This document shows, piece by piece, positions 48,510 to 60,487 of a stretch of 64,000 nt of DNA. The notes beneath the pieces are model-generated. The model was not told where the DNA came from, did no database searches, and worked only from the letters and a program-made list of their open reading frames with translations. This DNA is from Argentina anserina. Its lineage: Eukaryota; Streptophyta; Magnoliopsida; Rosales; Rosaceae. The stretch lies in contig NC_065876.1 in assembly GCF_933775445.1 (NCBI RefSeq), positions 10,912,001 through 10,976,000 of the forward strand, read 5' to 3'. Made by a program: the position numbers and the translations under genes. The first letter of the stretch is position 1. Every line of letters starts with the position of its first letter.

Positions 48510-48920
48510 ATGGCTGAAATCCATAAAACCCAACACAACCTTCCTCACCAAGTGGCTAAGGCTTCCACTGCGTTAGCCCTAGGTGGGTCTCTCTCAGTCC
48601 TCTCGGGGCTAACTCTCACTGCAGTCATCATTGGTTTGACAGCAGTGACACCACTGCTGGTGATCTTCAGCCCAGTTTTGGTCGCAGCTACTATTGGGAT
48701 CCTTCTGCTGGCTGCCAGCCTTTTGTCGTCAGGCGGGCTTGGGGTGATGGCAGCGTTTGTGTTTTACTGGCTGCACAGTTACTTGGCCGGAAAGCACCCA
48801 GTTGGTGCTGATATGCTTGATCAGGTGGTTGCAAAGTTGGCGAGCGGGGCTAGGGGCATCAAGGACCGAGCAAGCCAAACTGGTCAGCACCTCATAAAGA
48901 GTTCAGAGCATGACGGTTAA
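48510..48920 (+). CDS. Oleosin, small (L-type)
   Basis: Oil-body structural protein of 136 aa, encoded without introns. It has a short hydrophilic N-terminus (1-24), a ~70-residue uninterrupted hydrophobic hairpin (about 25-93) and an amphipathic C-terminal part (94-136). The proline-knot region reads [14 protein letters not shown] (47-60): P48, S54 and P55 are present but the third proline of the usual P-x5-SP-x3-P is Ala59. The hairpin would insert into the phospholipid monolayer of lipid droplets and keep them from fusing. An upstream in-frame ATG at 48354 would add 52 residues with no oleosin resemblance, and it lies in the RY-box zone, so the ATG at 48510 (AATGGCTG context) is chosen. 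Small size and absence of a C-terminal insertion make it an L-type oleosin. Confidence 0.94.
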   Translation: MAEIHKTQHNLPHQVAKASTALALGGSLSVLSGLTLTAVIIGLTAVTPLLVIFSPVLVAATIGILLLAASLLSSGGLGVMAAFVFYWLHSYLAGKHPVGADMLDQVVAKLASGARGIKDRASQTGQHLIKSSEHDG

Positions 48921-49869
48921 GGACTCTTAAGGTCCTCCACTAATGACCTCGGTATCACTCTGGAGATGACAATAGTAGTCTGATGTACTATGTACCAGCA
49001 CAATCATGTAATAGACTAGTAGTAAACTAATTTCCAATCTATGTACGCTGTTTATCATTGCACAATACACACGTACTACAGTACCCTAGTATAAAACCAA
49101 TTCATTTCACACTAACACCTAGTCGGGGAGTTGATCTGGAATGACGTGCTAGAGGCTTGAAAACTTGCGACTGTCATATAGGGACTTGTATCAACATCCT
49201 TTTAGATTGTGACGCTCTAGGCTTGAAATTTGAAAACCATAAGAGCTAGGGGCTTGAAAATAAAGTTGCTTGAAAACCAATTTTTTAAAAACGAAGATGA
49301 TTGTTCTTTCAGACAAAAAAAAAAGAAAAAAGATGATTGTTCTTGTTTGCAATAGAAATAGAAAATCTTCAAGTAATGAATATTAGGACTTGTTGCCACT
49401 AACAGTACTGAATACGAGGACTTGTATCAACATCCTTTTAGATTGTGGTGAATTAAAGCAGAAATTTATCAAAATAATTGTTTGGGTTGTCAGGTCTAAC
49501 TTCTGGTTTGGTGATAGTGAACATGTAGCTGATAAACAGCATAAGCAGGTGATTGAGAATCTTGCGATAACACTTCATGCTATATATCCGCCAAAACACT
49601 ATTGCTTGTGCATTGGTTTCAACATTCCTATCCCTCCATCAAACACACATTGCTTTCGACCAGGAAAAATTTAACTTAACATTCAGCTTAGCAAAACAAG
49701 GTTACTCACTGATCAATGCCATATGGTTACAGTGATTCAGGATTGTTTACCATGGACTAAATCCAGGCAGCTTATGATAAAAGATGAAGCTAGCAAACAT
49801 TAACTAGGATAAGATATTGCTCAGTTTGAAATACCTACATCGAACCTTCGACCATTTTGAGCCTCCAAC
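48921..49869. other. Intergenic stretch between oleosin and UCH3
   Basis: It contains the 3' flanks of the converging oleosin and UCH3 genes. A ~29-bp direct repeat containing GGACTTGTATCAACATCC starts at 49182 and 49418. No further gene was seen. Confidence 0.5.
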
Positions 49870-52800
49870 TTAAGAAAATCCACCTGATTTCTTCGAAATG
49901 GCAATGACGTTGAAGTTGAGGGACTCGGGATTTTTCTGGATCACGCCCTGTATGACTTTAGCTGCATCCTGTTGATCATGAAATGGATATTACATATTCA
50001 GACGGGTCAATCACAAAGTATACCAACGAAAATATACTATAATGAAGAGCTGAGACTGAGCATAAAGACTTCTCATGAAACTATAAATTTAGGTTATACA
50101 ATTTCAAGAAATGGGTATGTCTAAGAGAAATCCACAAGAAATCCAGAAAAATTTATTCTCTCTAAACTTTAGCATGATAACAAATCAGTTCTCAAACTAA
50201 GTAGATATTAGGTACAATAAGTTTGAGAAGGATAAAACAGAAAGAAAATTCATTAGACTTGAAGTTAGAAATGATCTTACAGTTAATTTCTATAGCTTCA
50301 TTTTAACAATCAGACATTGACTTTTCATCTATCTACTCCTTGCTGTTTCCGTAATCTCTATATAGGTTTGCTGTTTTGGCACTATGTGTTTTATCCATTC
50401 CTCTTATTAATCAATCAAAGTGCAAAATAACTTTTCAAATACCTGCAATAGAGTGTTTGGTGAAGATGGACCATGAGAGATTGGCCCTGACTTCCTCCCA
50501 TCAAGCTCATATAGTTCCCCTAGATGTCCAAAAATTTCATTTGTCAAGATAGAGCGGAAAAAACAAGGAAAATAAAGAGAGAGAGAGAGAGAGAGATGTA
50601 TACCATCCACACATGCATAGCAGATAAAGTGAGTGTCAACATCATCTGAAGCCTGAAAGAACAATAGCCGCATGGTATGAAGAGTAGAAGCAATCAATAC
50701 CCAGAAGAGAGAAAAAAAAAGATTTGCTACTTCGCATAATACTTTTGCTACTTAAGATTACATCACCTCTGTGTCACCAGCAGTAGCTGCTACTGAATGG
50801 GCAACTTCCATTTCATTGTCATTTTCAAGAAATGCTGCACGCTGTATAAGCAGGAGAACTAGATTATATAGGTATCGCAATTGGATAATAATGTCAGGCA
50901 AGAACAATATCACTGGAGCTATCAAGTATCAACCAGTCAAAATGGAAGGACTCTGAAGATGATAGGGAGAATAAATTACCTGCAATGGATCCATGTTTGC
51001 AGTACTTTTGAAAAATCTATCCAAGAATGACCCATCAGCTGGAACAAGAGAAAAATGCAGACACAAAGGAAAAATCAACTACTGTCATGAAAACTAAAGG
51101 ACATAATGAAAAAATCCAGAAAAACATTAAAATCACTGATTTGGTTCGGCCAGGTAAATATGTTCTTAATAGATCGCAAAATTTCAGAACACAATAGCCT
51201 TCAATCAAGGCAGCAGTAACGATGTCTACAACTGCCTAGTTTAAGGAGATGGTTGGTATCTACAAATGTCTCAATTTCCTCCATAAGTGTTATCCTCTTC
51301 AAAACTTAACATGTAGAACAACCTAGGTTCTTGGTAGTATTGGTATATAGAGCTGCTTAGTTTCAAGAAAGTGCGTAATGCAGTAGCTACTGCTCGGTTA
51401 GTTAGCTTCCAGACCATTGGCCCAATCATAATTAGGCCAATATGGTTCTAATTGAAATGTCAATTGTAATACACGATTCATGAAATAATAATAATAATAA
51501 TAATAATAACCCTTAAATGATAAAAAAATAGTCCCACTATTTATATTGGGTAACAAAATCCTATCACTTTATTAGTTTTGGGAATCTTAATGTGCCTATG
51601 CTATTTCTAGGATAGAACAGTGTTGTTACTTGGTATCTCTTATACTTTCTCCTTTTTTGTTGTTCTACAGTCTTTCTATCCATTTTCAGCAGTCACAAAC
51701 CTTCTTTGTTCTGTAAAAGTACAATTATTCTAAATCTCTATCATACTGAGCACCTCACTCACTACAAATTGTTACCAGAGCAAAATTCCACTCCATTCTT
51801 GTTCTCTCTTCAAATACGTGGTTAAAAATGCAGAACATGCATCTAAAGTTAAACCTTAGTTTCAACTCTCAAGATAATGAAGGCAATAAGAAGGTTTGAA
51901 TCAGTTTTCAAAAGCGCGAACAGCTAGAATATATGATTACACCAAACTTGAATGTAAAAGGGAAACTAGTATGAGATAGAAACCCCAGTGTCTTCCTCAA
52001 TTGGCTAGCATAGGCGTCCAAAGAAAACTAAGATTTCCAAGGCAGTAGCACATTTGCAGAAGTACAAAAACCTCGAACATATACTATTCAGCACCACGAT
52101 TAAGTTACTCGTGAGCAATGAGTACACTACCATGATGGTGAATGCATATCTAACATGCATCTCTACTATAATAAAGCCAGGCAGGGGAAAGTACCAAGTT
52201 TGATCTCTGAAGTGATGTTTCCAACAGCATGAAGGAGTCCAATAGTTCCACAAGCATTGCCCACGGTTTGTTTCATGAAATAAACATTACCTTTGGTTTC
52301 CTACAACCAGAATTGGATGCAAAATAATTTCACATAACTCCGGAAAAAAAAAAACAATCTGTTATCACAAATTAGTAATTCATGAGAAACATTAGAAATG
52401 TCAAAGTACAAAATATACAAGATATACCTCCTGGATGTGAGTGTAAATAGATGCATAGATAGAATTAGAATAGAAGGTCAATATTCATACATGTCATCTA
52501 ATTAAATTCCCTTGCACTTACCCGTTTATCATCTAACTGTTTCATTCTCTCCTCTTCAGTCTGAAAAGGATATAAAATTTCCTCAAGTCAGGAGACAAAC
52601 ATACTTCCATATTGTGTAACGAAACAGATAGCTGAAAAGACCTCAAGTTTTAAATAATTATAGCCATCCACAAATTTAAATATTCGAAAAACATTAAAAA
52701 AAAAATTGGAGGAAGAACCTTAGGGGTTAAAGGATAAAGAAACAGCACAGCAAGTACAGGCTTTGGAACCATTTCTAAGAGTTCTCCATCTAAACCGTAA

Positions 52801-53543
52801 ACGTCATAGCATTCTGCGTCATCCTCTTGAAGACCCAGTCCCCAAAGAAACTGCATTTCAAAGTTAAGATAAACACATAAAATAAAAAAGTTATGACAAA
52901 ACAGTAACGAGAATCATGAACTCATATTAGTCATATAGCCCAGAATAGGAGAGAGACTCGACATGGTGCTCATGGAACTCCCCGTAATGCATCATTGCTT
53001 TCTCAGGAATCCGATGATTTAACAATGAAGCTACTGTACGCAATTTCCTTAACTAAAAAGTCTGTCCTAATAGGCCGAATACTTTCTCTCTTGACATCAT
53101 AGCTCATACAAAATCAACATCATCCACCAAACTTACAGAAACTATCTAATCTAAGTTTCTATAGAAACCTGTCAAATTCATAACCAATGGTAGAGCCCAA
53201 GGCTTGCATTTCTTCTCTTTAGCTATCTAAACAAGTCCAAGTTCCTATCAACAAGAGTCTTTAAGTAATCCCAAACTAACAGATACTGATCTTGTTAAAC
53301 CTTCGTCCACGTTTTTCCCAGAAGAATCACAACTCACAAATTTCCACATCAAAATCAAATATTCGTTCTGGGTTTACAAAAGTTTCAATCTTTATTGAGA
53401 AATACAAATGAAAGCATGATAGAAAAACTAAGAGAGCAGATAATGAAGAGGGATTGAGATATCTGAACCTGGTTCATAACATCGGGATTAGCTTCAAGAG
53501 GAAGCCATCTCTTAGCGGACTGGGTTCTGTACGAAGAAGCCAT
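49870..53543 (-). CDS. UCH3: Ubiquitin C-terminal hydrolase, UCH-L3 type
   Basis: Cysteine protease of peptidase family C12 that cleaves small adducts from the C-terminus of ubiquitin. Nine exons on the minus strand: 53543-53469, 52850-52719, 52560-52522, 52300-52195, 51038-50980, 50841-50767, 50652-50604, 50519-50443 and 49968-49870. They total 711 nt and 236 aa with all phases consistent; the Arabidopsis UCH3 is of similar length. The catalytic set is complete: Gln93 (oxyanion hole), Cys99 in [11 protein letters not shown], His170 in [12 protein letters not shown] and Asp185 in ELYELDGRK. Other markers are [37 protein letters not shown] and [23 protein letters not shown] box lies about 80 bp upstream of the ATG (near 53624-53632). 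An AT-rich ATA repeat lies inside intron 4 at about 51488-51509 and a (GA)n run at 50578-50595 in intron 7. Confidence 0.97.
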
Positions 53544-53623
53544 AGATTCTCCGATTCGATCTCTGCTGTTTTCTCTCTTAGACTTGTTGTTGTTAGTTGT
53601 TATGTTGGTATGGAAACTCCGGT

Positions 53624-53632
53624 TTATATATA
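53624..53632 (-). promoter_or_regulatory. TATA box of UCH3
   Basis: The minus strand reads CTATATATAAACC about 80 bp upstream of the start codon, giving a predicted leader of roughly 50 bases. Confidence 0.55.
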
Positions 53633-53887
53633 GGTTTTGGGTAGTGGGCATCAACTTTCAACTAGTCACTCCCATCATCTTTTTCCACTTTTTTTTTTGT
53701 TACAATCATCTTTTTCCTTTTCTATTCTCTTTTACTTATTTTCTTTGGTGAATGAATACCTATTAGGCTATTATCATCACAAGCCGCCTAACATCCGTTC
53801 AGACGCTTTATTTTGCGACCTTTTTGCCTGCTTAGGCACTTTTCTTTCGACTGTCTTGCCCGTCTAGGCGTCCATCTAGCACGGCTA

Positions 53888-54215
53888 AGAGCATCTCCGT
53901 TGATAGCATGTGTTTAGATTTGAATTTGGCAGCTCCTTTTACTCACATCTGACCTTCAATCCAACAACCAAATATTTATATTAATTAATTACCTTGATAT
54001 GGATAAAGAGGAAGAAAAAGGGAGGAAGAGAGATAGAAGACAAAGAGAAATAATAATAAAAGAATTAACTACAACTTTTAGAGATGTCAAATTTGACACC
54101 CGATTAGAGGATGCCAAATCCACATCAGATTTTAGCTACTCAGTTGAAAGGATTACAAATGTCTTTTATTTATGTTGGCACTCCACATGGATTTCTCATC
54201 TCCATTAGAGATATT
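53888..54215. mobile_element. Probable GAGCATCTCC-type MITE
   Basis: The left end is GAGCATCTCCGTTGATAG and the inverted right end ATATCTCTAATGGAGATG. It carries a GA-rich stretch and the motif TGTCAAATTTGACA, which also occurs in the elements at 26838 and 55147. The right boundary and target duplication are unclear. Just outside, at 53765-53875, repeated CTAGGCG/GCCTAA motifs hint at another degraded element. Confidence 0.4.
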
Positions 54216-55146
54216 ATAAGCGTTTTATTTTATACCGTTTATCCCGTCTAGGCAGTTTCTATAACATTGGGTAAATTAAATAGAAATTTAGATATAAACC
54301 CAATAATGTTAAGCCTCAACTAAAATAAACCCATGCACATTTTTTTTTTCATTTTATATCCATTTCACATAAGCAAACTTACCATATTTAGCGTATGTTT
54401 ATAATTAATAGTGTTTTACATTTTTCGTGTCACTAATTTGCCATTATGGTATGTTTCTCAAAATTAGCATCAATTTAAATTTCAAACAGTAAAGTTGAAT
54501 TTAACTTTATATATCATTAATATTACATTCTTAATTTCTTACCTTATTTTGTATTTTCATTACACTTGATTGTATATATACTCTATATAGAAAAGTATTC
54601 CATTTGTAATAGATTAGTAGCTAGCTAGATATTTCTGAGTAAAATTTCAGTTCTTTTAAAAGATGAAAAGAGACTTTGATTAGAATATGCAGAAAGTATG
54701 CTATGTTCTTTTTCTTGCCTTCAATCCATAGTACTTCTTGCATGCATCTCTATGAGATGATTTAAGAAATATTTGGAAACAAAAGAAGGAGATTGAAGCA
54801 GATGAAGAATTGGTAAAAGAGTTGGGACATTGATGTCTATGTGTACTACAAAGTACACAATTTTGTTATTTGACAGTTTATTCTCTATATGGTAGGTATG
54901 TTATTATTTCATGTCTAAACCTGAACGACATAACTTTTTTTTACTCTCAAAATTACATAATCTACGTATAACCAAGTACTCAAGACTTGAGTAACTTAAT
55001 GTTCAACCTAAAGAAAATGATAACAATAGTATATATCTATACCACAATCATAGGCATAATTTAGAATAAAACCTAGCTAATAGGTACAATCAAAATACGA
55101 GTAATATATAGGTAAACTATGTGAAACTCAAGTTACTTGATACTTA
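54216..55146. other. AT-rich intergenic stretch, no gene seen
   Basis: No coding region or definable element was found. Confidence 0.45.
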
Positions 55147-56044
55147 GAGCATCTCCAACAAGCCTACTCAATTTTTTTAAAGTCAAATTTGAATTTGACA
55201 TGTGTGTTGGCAATTTTGAAATTTGACATTTTATTGATTGTTCTACTCCAACTAAACTGTCAAAACTCTTGGTTTAAAACTTGAAATTGTTAGTTTTTTT
55301 TGGGCAACCTCATTTCTTTTTCATGGTTTCCTTCATTTCATCTTCCTTTTATTTCTCAAGCCTCAAGGTATTCAATACTTGCCCAGTTTCTTTCTCATCT
55401 TCCTTTTATTTCTCTCAGTAATGAAACTGCCCATAGACAATTCTTTTGATCTTCCCAAATATTGATCAATTGAAAGATCAATATGCATAACCATATGAAA
55501 ATCAAGATCTCACAATTCAGTTCCACCAAATCATGCCCCAAATAAATCCAGATTTCAAAATTAAATCCCACCAAATTACACCCATAATAGATTCACTTGT
55601 AGTCTCCAACCGTGCTTGGTCTCTATCCAAGCTCCAGAGAGTCCAGACCATATTGATCAACACGTACTCTTCCCAAATCAATATGTCGTTATCAAGTTCT
55701 CATTGGAATAAAATCCTCAACTCTTCCCAAATCAAGCCCAGATCGAGTTCGTTTGAATTATGCATTTTTCTCTAGATTTACCGCCTCCACTCTCCTTCAT
55801 TAAGTGGTTGTTATGATAAGAGAAGAAAGAATGCAGAAGAGAGAAGAAAGAAAGAAACAATAAAATATCATTTGACAGTTTCCTTTCGTAATGTCAAATT
55901 TGACACTGCCCTCTCAATGTCAAAACCACGTTGAATTTGACATTGCCACATCATATTTAACATTATTGTTGGAGAGGTTCATAATTGTCAAAATTAACCG
56001 TTGGATATTCCACCTATCATTTGACAGTTTTGTTGGAGTTTCTC
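55147..56044. mobile_element. Harbinger-like TIR element with TTA duplication
   Basis: It starts GAGCATCTCCAACAAGCC and ends inverted as GAGAAACTCCAACAAAAC. TTA flanks both sides (55144-55146 and 56045-56047). Subterminal TGTCAAATTTGACA and TTTGACAGT motifs match those in the IDH-carrying element at 26838. The ~900-bp body is pyrimidine-rich in places and has no transposase or recognisable captured gene. Confidence 0.7.
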
Positions 56045-56052
56045 TTACACAA

Positions 56053-56089
<37 letters not shown>

Positions 56090-56100
56090 TTATATATTCA

Positions 56101-56503
56101 ACCCTCGTCCAATGAGGGATCCATTTTTTTGTTTTAAAAAGGGATAGCTCATTCACCAACCTTTCGATTACATTTTCACATCTCCACCGTTCAACTTTTA
56201 GAGTCTAATGTGTAGATCACCTCTGTAAAATTTCAGCCAAAATGGTGATTGTTAAAGTCTCAAACGTGGTGAAAGCAATGAACACACATTGTCAAACCTG
56301 AACCGTTCATGTTTATAAGTTTAATTTCCAATTTTAAATGCCTTAAACACCTCTATTTTTGCTGAAATTGTACAGAGGTGATCTACACATTATACTCTAA
56401 AAGTTGAACGGTGGAGCTGTGAAAATGTAATCGAAAAGTTGGTGAATGAGCTATCCATTTTTTAAACCAAAAAAACGGATCCCTCACTAGAAGGACCTTG
56501 TAT
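56101..56503. mobile_element. Long-armed hairpin MITE
   Basis: Inverted arms share TGAGGGATCC, GATAGCTCATTCACCAAC, GATTACATTTTCACA, CCACCGTTCAACTTTTAGAG and TGTAGATCACCTCTG. Arms are roughly 130-150 bp around a ~120-bp centre. It sits beside an (AT)n run (56058-56086). Outer ends are diverged, so the exact limits are uncertain. Confidence 0.7.
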
Positions 56504-57506
56504 ATATATTATCATATTTATGATTACATATTATGTATAGATAATGAATTCTCTTTCACTTACCAAATTTTTTGTTATAAATTTATAGAAACAATGCATG
56601 ATTCTAGCCATAATAATTAAATTGAAAACAACAAAATAATTAACATTATAAGAAACTAATAATTAAGGTATTTATGACATTGAGTTAATTAAGCATTTTT
56701 ATAATGTTAATGTTATAATTATATAGTGGTACTTTGTAAATATTACAAAAGTTAGGACATAAAATGTATCATAGTTAGCACATTTAGGTTTGGAAATATA
56801 TGCTGTTTCATCTGGGCTGTTGTTAAAAACCTCAGTTGCGAATTGAAAGAAACTTAGTGTGCCATGACTACAGCAGCAGCTTCTTGATTAAATCCAGCAA
56901 TTATGTCCTACAGGCTTCCAGTACCGGATTGTGAGACGAACTATCATCTGACCACTATATGCTGATAACATGTTTTTCTCTGGAAGCAGGATTAATTGCT
57001 GGTTGGTTGAACAGTAGCAACTGGAATTTCCTACTTCACAATTTTAAATGTTAGACATAATTACATAAAGATGTACAGCAATACAGGGACACTCATCTTC
57101 GACAAACTCACGCTACCCTGGCCAATTACTTTCCAGGGAAACACATGATCTTAATTTCAAGGAGTTATATGGAAACCTACTGGATCATTATCACATCAGG
57201 GATTTTGTTACGTACAATTGAGATTACAGAAATTTGCTTTCAGATAGATAAAAGCAATATATTCTGTTTTATATAAATGTTTGGCAATCCATTTCTCATG
57301 CTAAGTTAACAACAAAACAAGCAACCAGAAGTGATCAAACAAAACAGTATCTGCAAAGCATAATGCAACTGAAGGGAAAATGTACATATGAACTAATTAA
57401 TGAACCTAACCAGCAGACATTATCAAATTTAATTTTCAATAAAGGTGGACACACACTATTTGCAGTTCAATTTAGCATACTCGCATATATTCTAACCACA
57501 ATAATT
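56504..57506. other. Intergenic stretch, no gene seen
   Basis: No supported gene or element. Confidence 0.45.
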
Positions 57507-59728
57507 AGGCCTCATCATTTAGCACGCGGAGGCCCGCAAGCCCGATGGATTTTTACCTGGCCCGGCCTGCGAGAAAGGCCGCCAAAGCCCGATTTCGTGG
57601 GTAGATGACCGAACTTAGTTTAGAGATGTGAAACCCAGCCGGGCCTGCCAAAAGCCCGCAAGGCCGGTCTATAAAAGCTTACCAAGACATAAAATATTAT
57701 ACATACATATAATATATTATACATATATCAATTCTAGTTTTTTTGTAATAATTATACATAAAATATTATATATGTTAATAATATTATATTTAAAATTTTA
57801 TATTTCTTTATATTATAACTTTATACAAGATTTAAAATAAAATTGTAGCCGTATGAAGAAACTATATGAAATAAACTTCTCGGGATTAATCGACACAACT
57901 GATGTTATCAGTACTAATATTTAGTGACCTTGAAAAAATTGCATCCGATTCAGACCTTTTTGACAGTCGAAATTTCTGGTAAACCAAAAACACCACTAAT
58001 ATGTCCTAAGGGAAAACCTATTACCAAAATGCGAACACCGAAACCGTTTGTAAATCTGAAATCACCTAATTTTTGTCACCATCGTGCGTGGTCGCACCGA
58101 GGAAACCTATTTGGCAAAGTCCCGGTCAATGGGTGTTTTAATATGTCAAAATGCCTATTTTTTAGTTGTCTGTAGGTACGGACGGTCAAACCATATCCAA
58201 AATGGATGAAAATTTTACGGGTTCCCTAAATATATATACCGATCACATTTTCTAGTGTCGATCAACCATATTTCGAACTGGAGTTGTCGATTACCGAAGT
58301 GTTTACTAATGTATTAAAACCTTTATATTATGTTTATAATAAAACTATCGCATTATGTAGCGACTATATAATTGAAACTTCTCGGAATCAATCGACATCA
58401 TTCGATGTGATCGGTATATATATTTAGTGATCATTTTAAAATTTCATCCAATTCAGACCTCGTTTAACCGTCGGAATTTCCGGTAAATCAAAAACACTAC
58501 TAATATGTCCTAAGGGAGGACCCATTACCAAGATGCGAATGTCGAAAGCTGTTTACATATTCGAAATCACTTAGTTTTTGTCACCAATCACGCGTGGTCA
58601 TAACAAGGAAATCTATTTGGCAAATCCCCGGTCAATAGAGTTTTATTATGTCAAAACACATCTTTTTTAGTTAACCGTAGGTACGGACGGTCAAACCATG
58701 TTCAAAATGGATGAAATTTTTACAGGGTCCCTAAATATATATATCGATCACATCTATCGGTGTCGATCGACAATATTTCAAATTGGAGTTATCGATCGCC
58801 GAAGTGTCCACTAATGTATCATAACTTTTATATTAGGTTTACAATAAAACTATCGCATTATGAAGCCACTATATGAAGAAAACTTCTCGGGGTCGATCGA
58901 CACCAGCCGATGTGATCGATATATATATTTAGTGACCATGTAAAAATTTCATCCAATCGGACCTAGTTTGACTGTCGGAATTTCCTGTAAACAAAAAACA
59001 CCACTAATATGCCCTAAGGGAGAACCAATTACCAAGATGCGAATACCGAAATCCGTTTGCATATTTGAAATCACCTAATTTTTGTCACCTATCGTGCGCA
59101 GTCGCACTAAGTAAATCCATTTGGCAAAGCCCCGGTCAATGGGGTAAAATATGTCCAAACGCCTATTTTTTGGTTGACCGTAGGTACGGACAATAAAACC
59201 ATGTCCAAAATGGACGAAAATTTTATGGGTTTTAAATATATATACCGATCACATCTTCTGCTGTCGATCGACCATATTTCGAACTGGAATTGTCGATCGC
59301 CGAAGTGTACACTAATGTATCATAACCTTTTATATTAGGTTTATAATAAAACTATTGCATTATGAAGTGACTATATAAAGGAAATTTCTCGGAATCGATC
59401 GACACCATCTGATGTGATCGGTATACATATTTTTAGTGACCAGTTTAATATTTCATCCAATTCGGACCTCGTTTAACCGCGGAATTTCCAGTAAACCAAA
59501 AACACCACTAATATGCCCTAAGGGATGACCCATTACCAAAATGCGAATGCCGGAATCTATATACATATTTGAAATCACCTAATTTTTGTCACCAATCGTG
59601 CATGGTTGCAACGAGGAAACCCATTTGACAAAGTCCCGATCAATGAGATTTTATTATGTTAAAACGCCTATTTTTTGTTGACCGTAGGTACGGACGGTCA
59701 AACTATTTCAAAACGGTCAAACCATGAA
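57507..59728. mobile_element. Second copy of the composite element with ~500-bp tandem array, right end missing
   Basis: The left module (57507-57835) parallels 12105-12415 with the same order: GGCCCG-rich block, GTTTAGTTTAGAG, GTGAAACCC, then AT-rich AATATTATACATACATATAA-type spacer. The array follows in the same orientation and phase. The GC-rich right module seen in the first copy is absent; sequence changes to a different element near 59729-59757. It is therefore truncated. Confidence 0.6.
57836..59728 (+). repeat. Tandem array, about 3.8 units of ~503 bp
   Basis: Anchor CGACA(C/T)CA or close variants recurs at 57891, 58393, 58898 and 59400, with periods of 502, 505 and 502 bp. The units hold the same motif order as the array at 12416-15366. 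Some units here (58393 onward) look closest to the last units of the first array, sharing GCATTATGAAGCGACTATAT-like sequence. Confidence 0.88.
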
Positions 59729-59756
59729 TTTATTTTATTTTTTCCACTATTCTAAA

Positions 59757-60121
59757 AAGCGGTGGCCTAAGCGCTAGAAGGTCGGTCACCGCTGCGATTT
59801 TTACCTCAGCGGCCATCCTCGACGTTTTGCAAATTAGGCGGCCCTAGACGGTCAAAAATCAGTTGACTAAAAAAAAACCTAAAAGAACTTGAGATTTAGT
59901 ATTGCATTTATTTTATAATTTATCTTTTATTTTAATATTTTAAATGGACTCTGTACTTAAGTTATTGTGATTTTAGACTATTTTCAAAATTAATATTGAA
60001 CATCATTATATATTTTTAATCATAAAAATAATTTAAATACATGTATAAAAATAAATAAATATTAAAAAATTTGAAATAGCCTAGAAGACGCTTAGTCGTC
60101 TAGGCGCTATGACCTAAGAGG
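59757..60121. mobile_element. Possible TIR element with CCTAAGCGCTAG-type ends
   Basis: The left end GCGGTGGCCTAAGCGCTAGA is loosely mirrored on the right by CACCTCTTAGGTCATAGCGC then CTAGACGACTAAGCG (minus strand) around an AT-rich centre. Boundaries and family are uncertain. Confidence 0.35.
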
Positions 60122-60202
60122 TGGTTGTCTGCCTGCACATCGCATATCGCTTTTTCAAACTTTGTTTTTTGCTGAATAAAACATTAAAAATTAAGTTTTC
60201 AG

Positions 60203-60355
60203 AGGAAGATTCTATAGTGCAGCGCTGCATGCGTGCAACGCACTTAATCCACCGTCCATACACCCACACACTCCACGTGCATTTGAAGACACCCTCTATC
60301 CACCGTCCGATTTGGTATGTATGGTATGCATTGCTGCACCATAGACGAATCCCTT
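60203..60355. mobile_element. ~150-bp hairpin MITE
   Basis: The left arm contains TCTATAGTGCAGC, TGCATGC and CCACCGTCC; the right arm carries their inverse (GGACGGTGG, GCATACC, GGTGCAGC, TCTATGG). It lies in the 3' flank of the RBR pseudogene. Confidence 0.5.
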
Positions 60356-60487
60356 AATTCATGACAAAAAAGCTTAAGAGAGAAATGTGTGTAGGTAACA
60401 ACTAAGTCACTCGTACTCATTCACTATCCTTGTTTTCCTCCTCCTCTTGGCTCCCACACGATTTGAGTCGGTTTCATCTCTGGGTTC

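Noticed and set aside
55920..56159. Frames through the (AT)n microsatellite
   Set aside because: Low-complexity Ile/Tyr repeats with no biological support.
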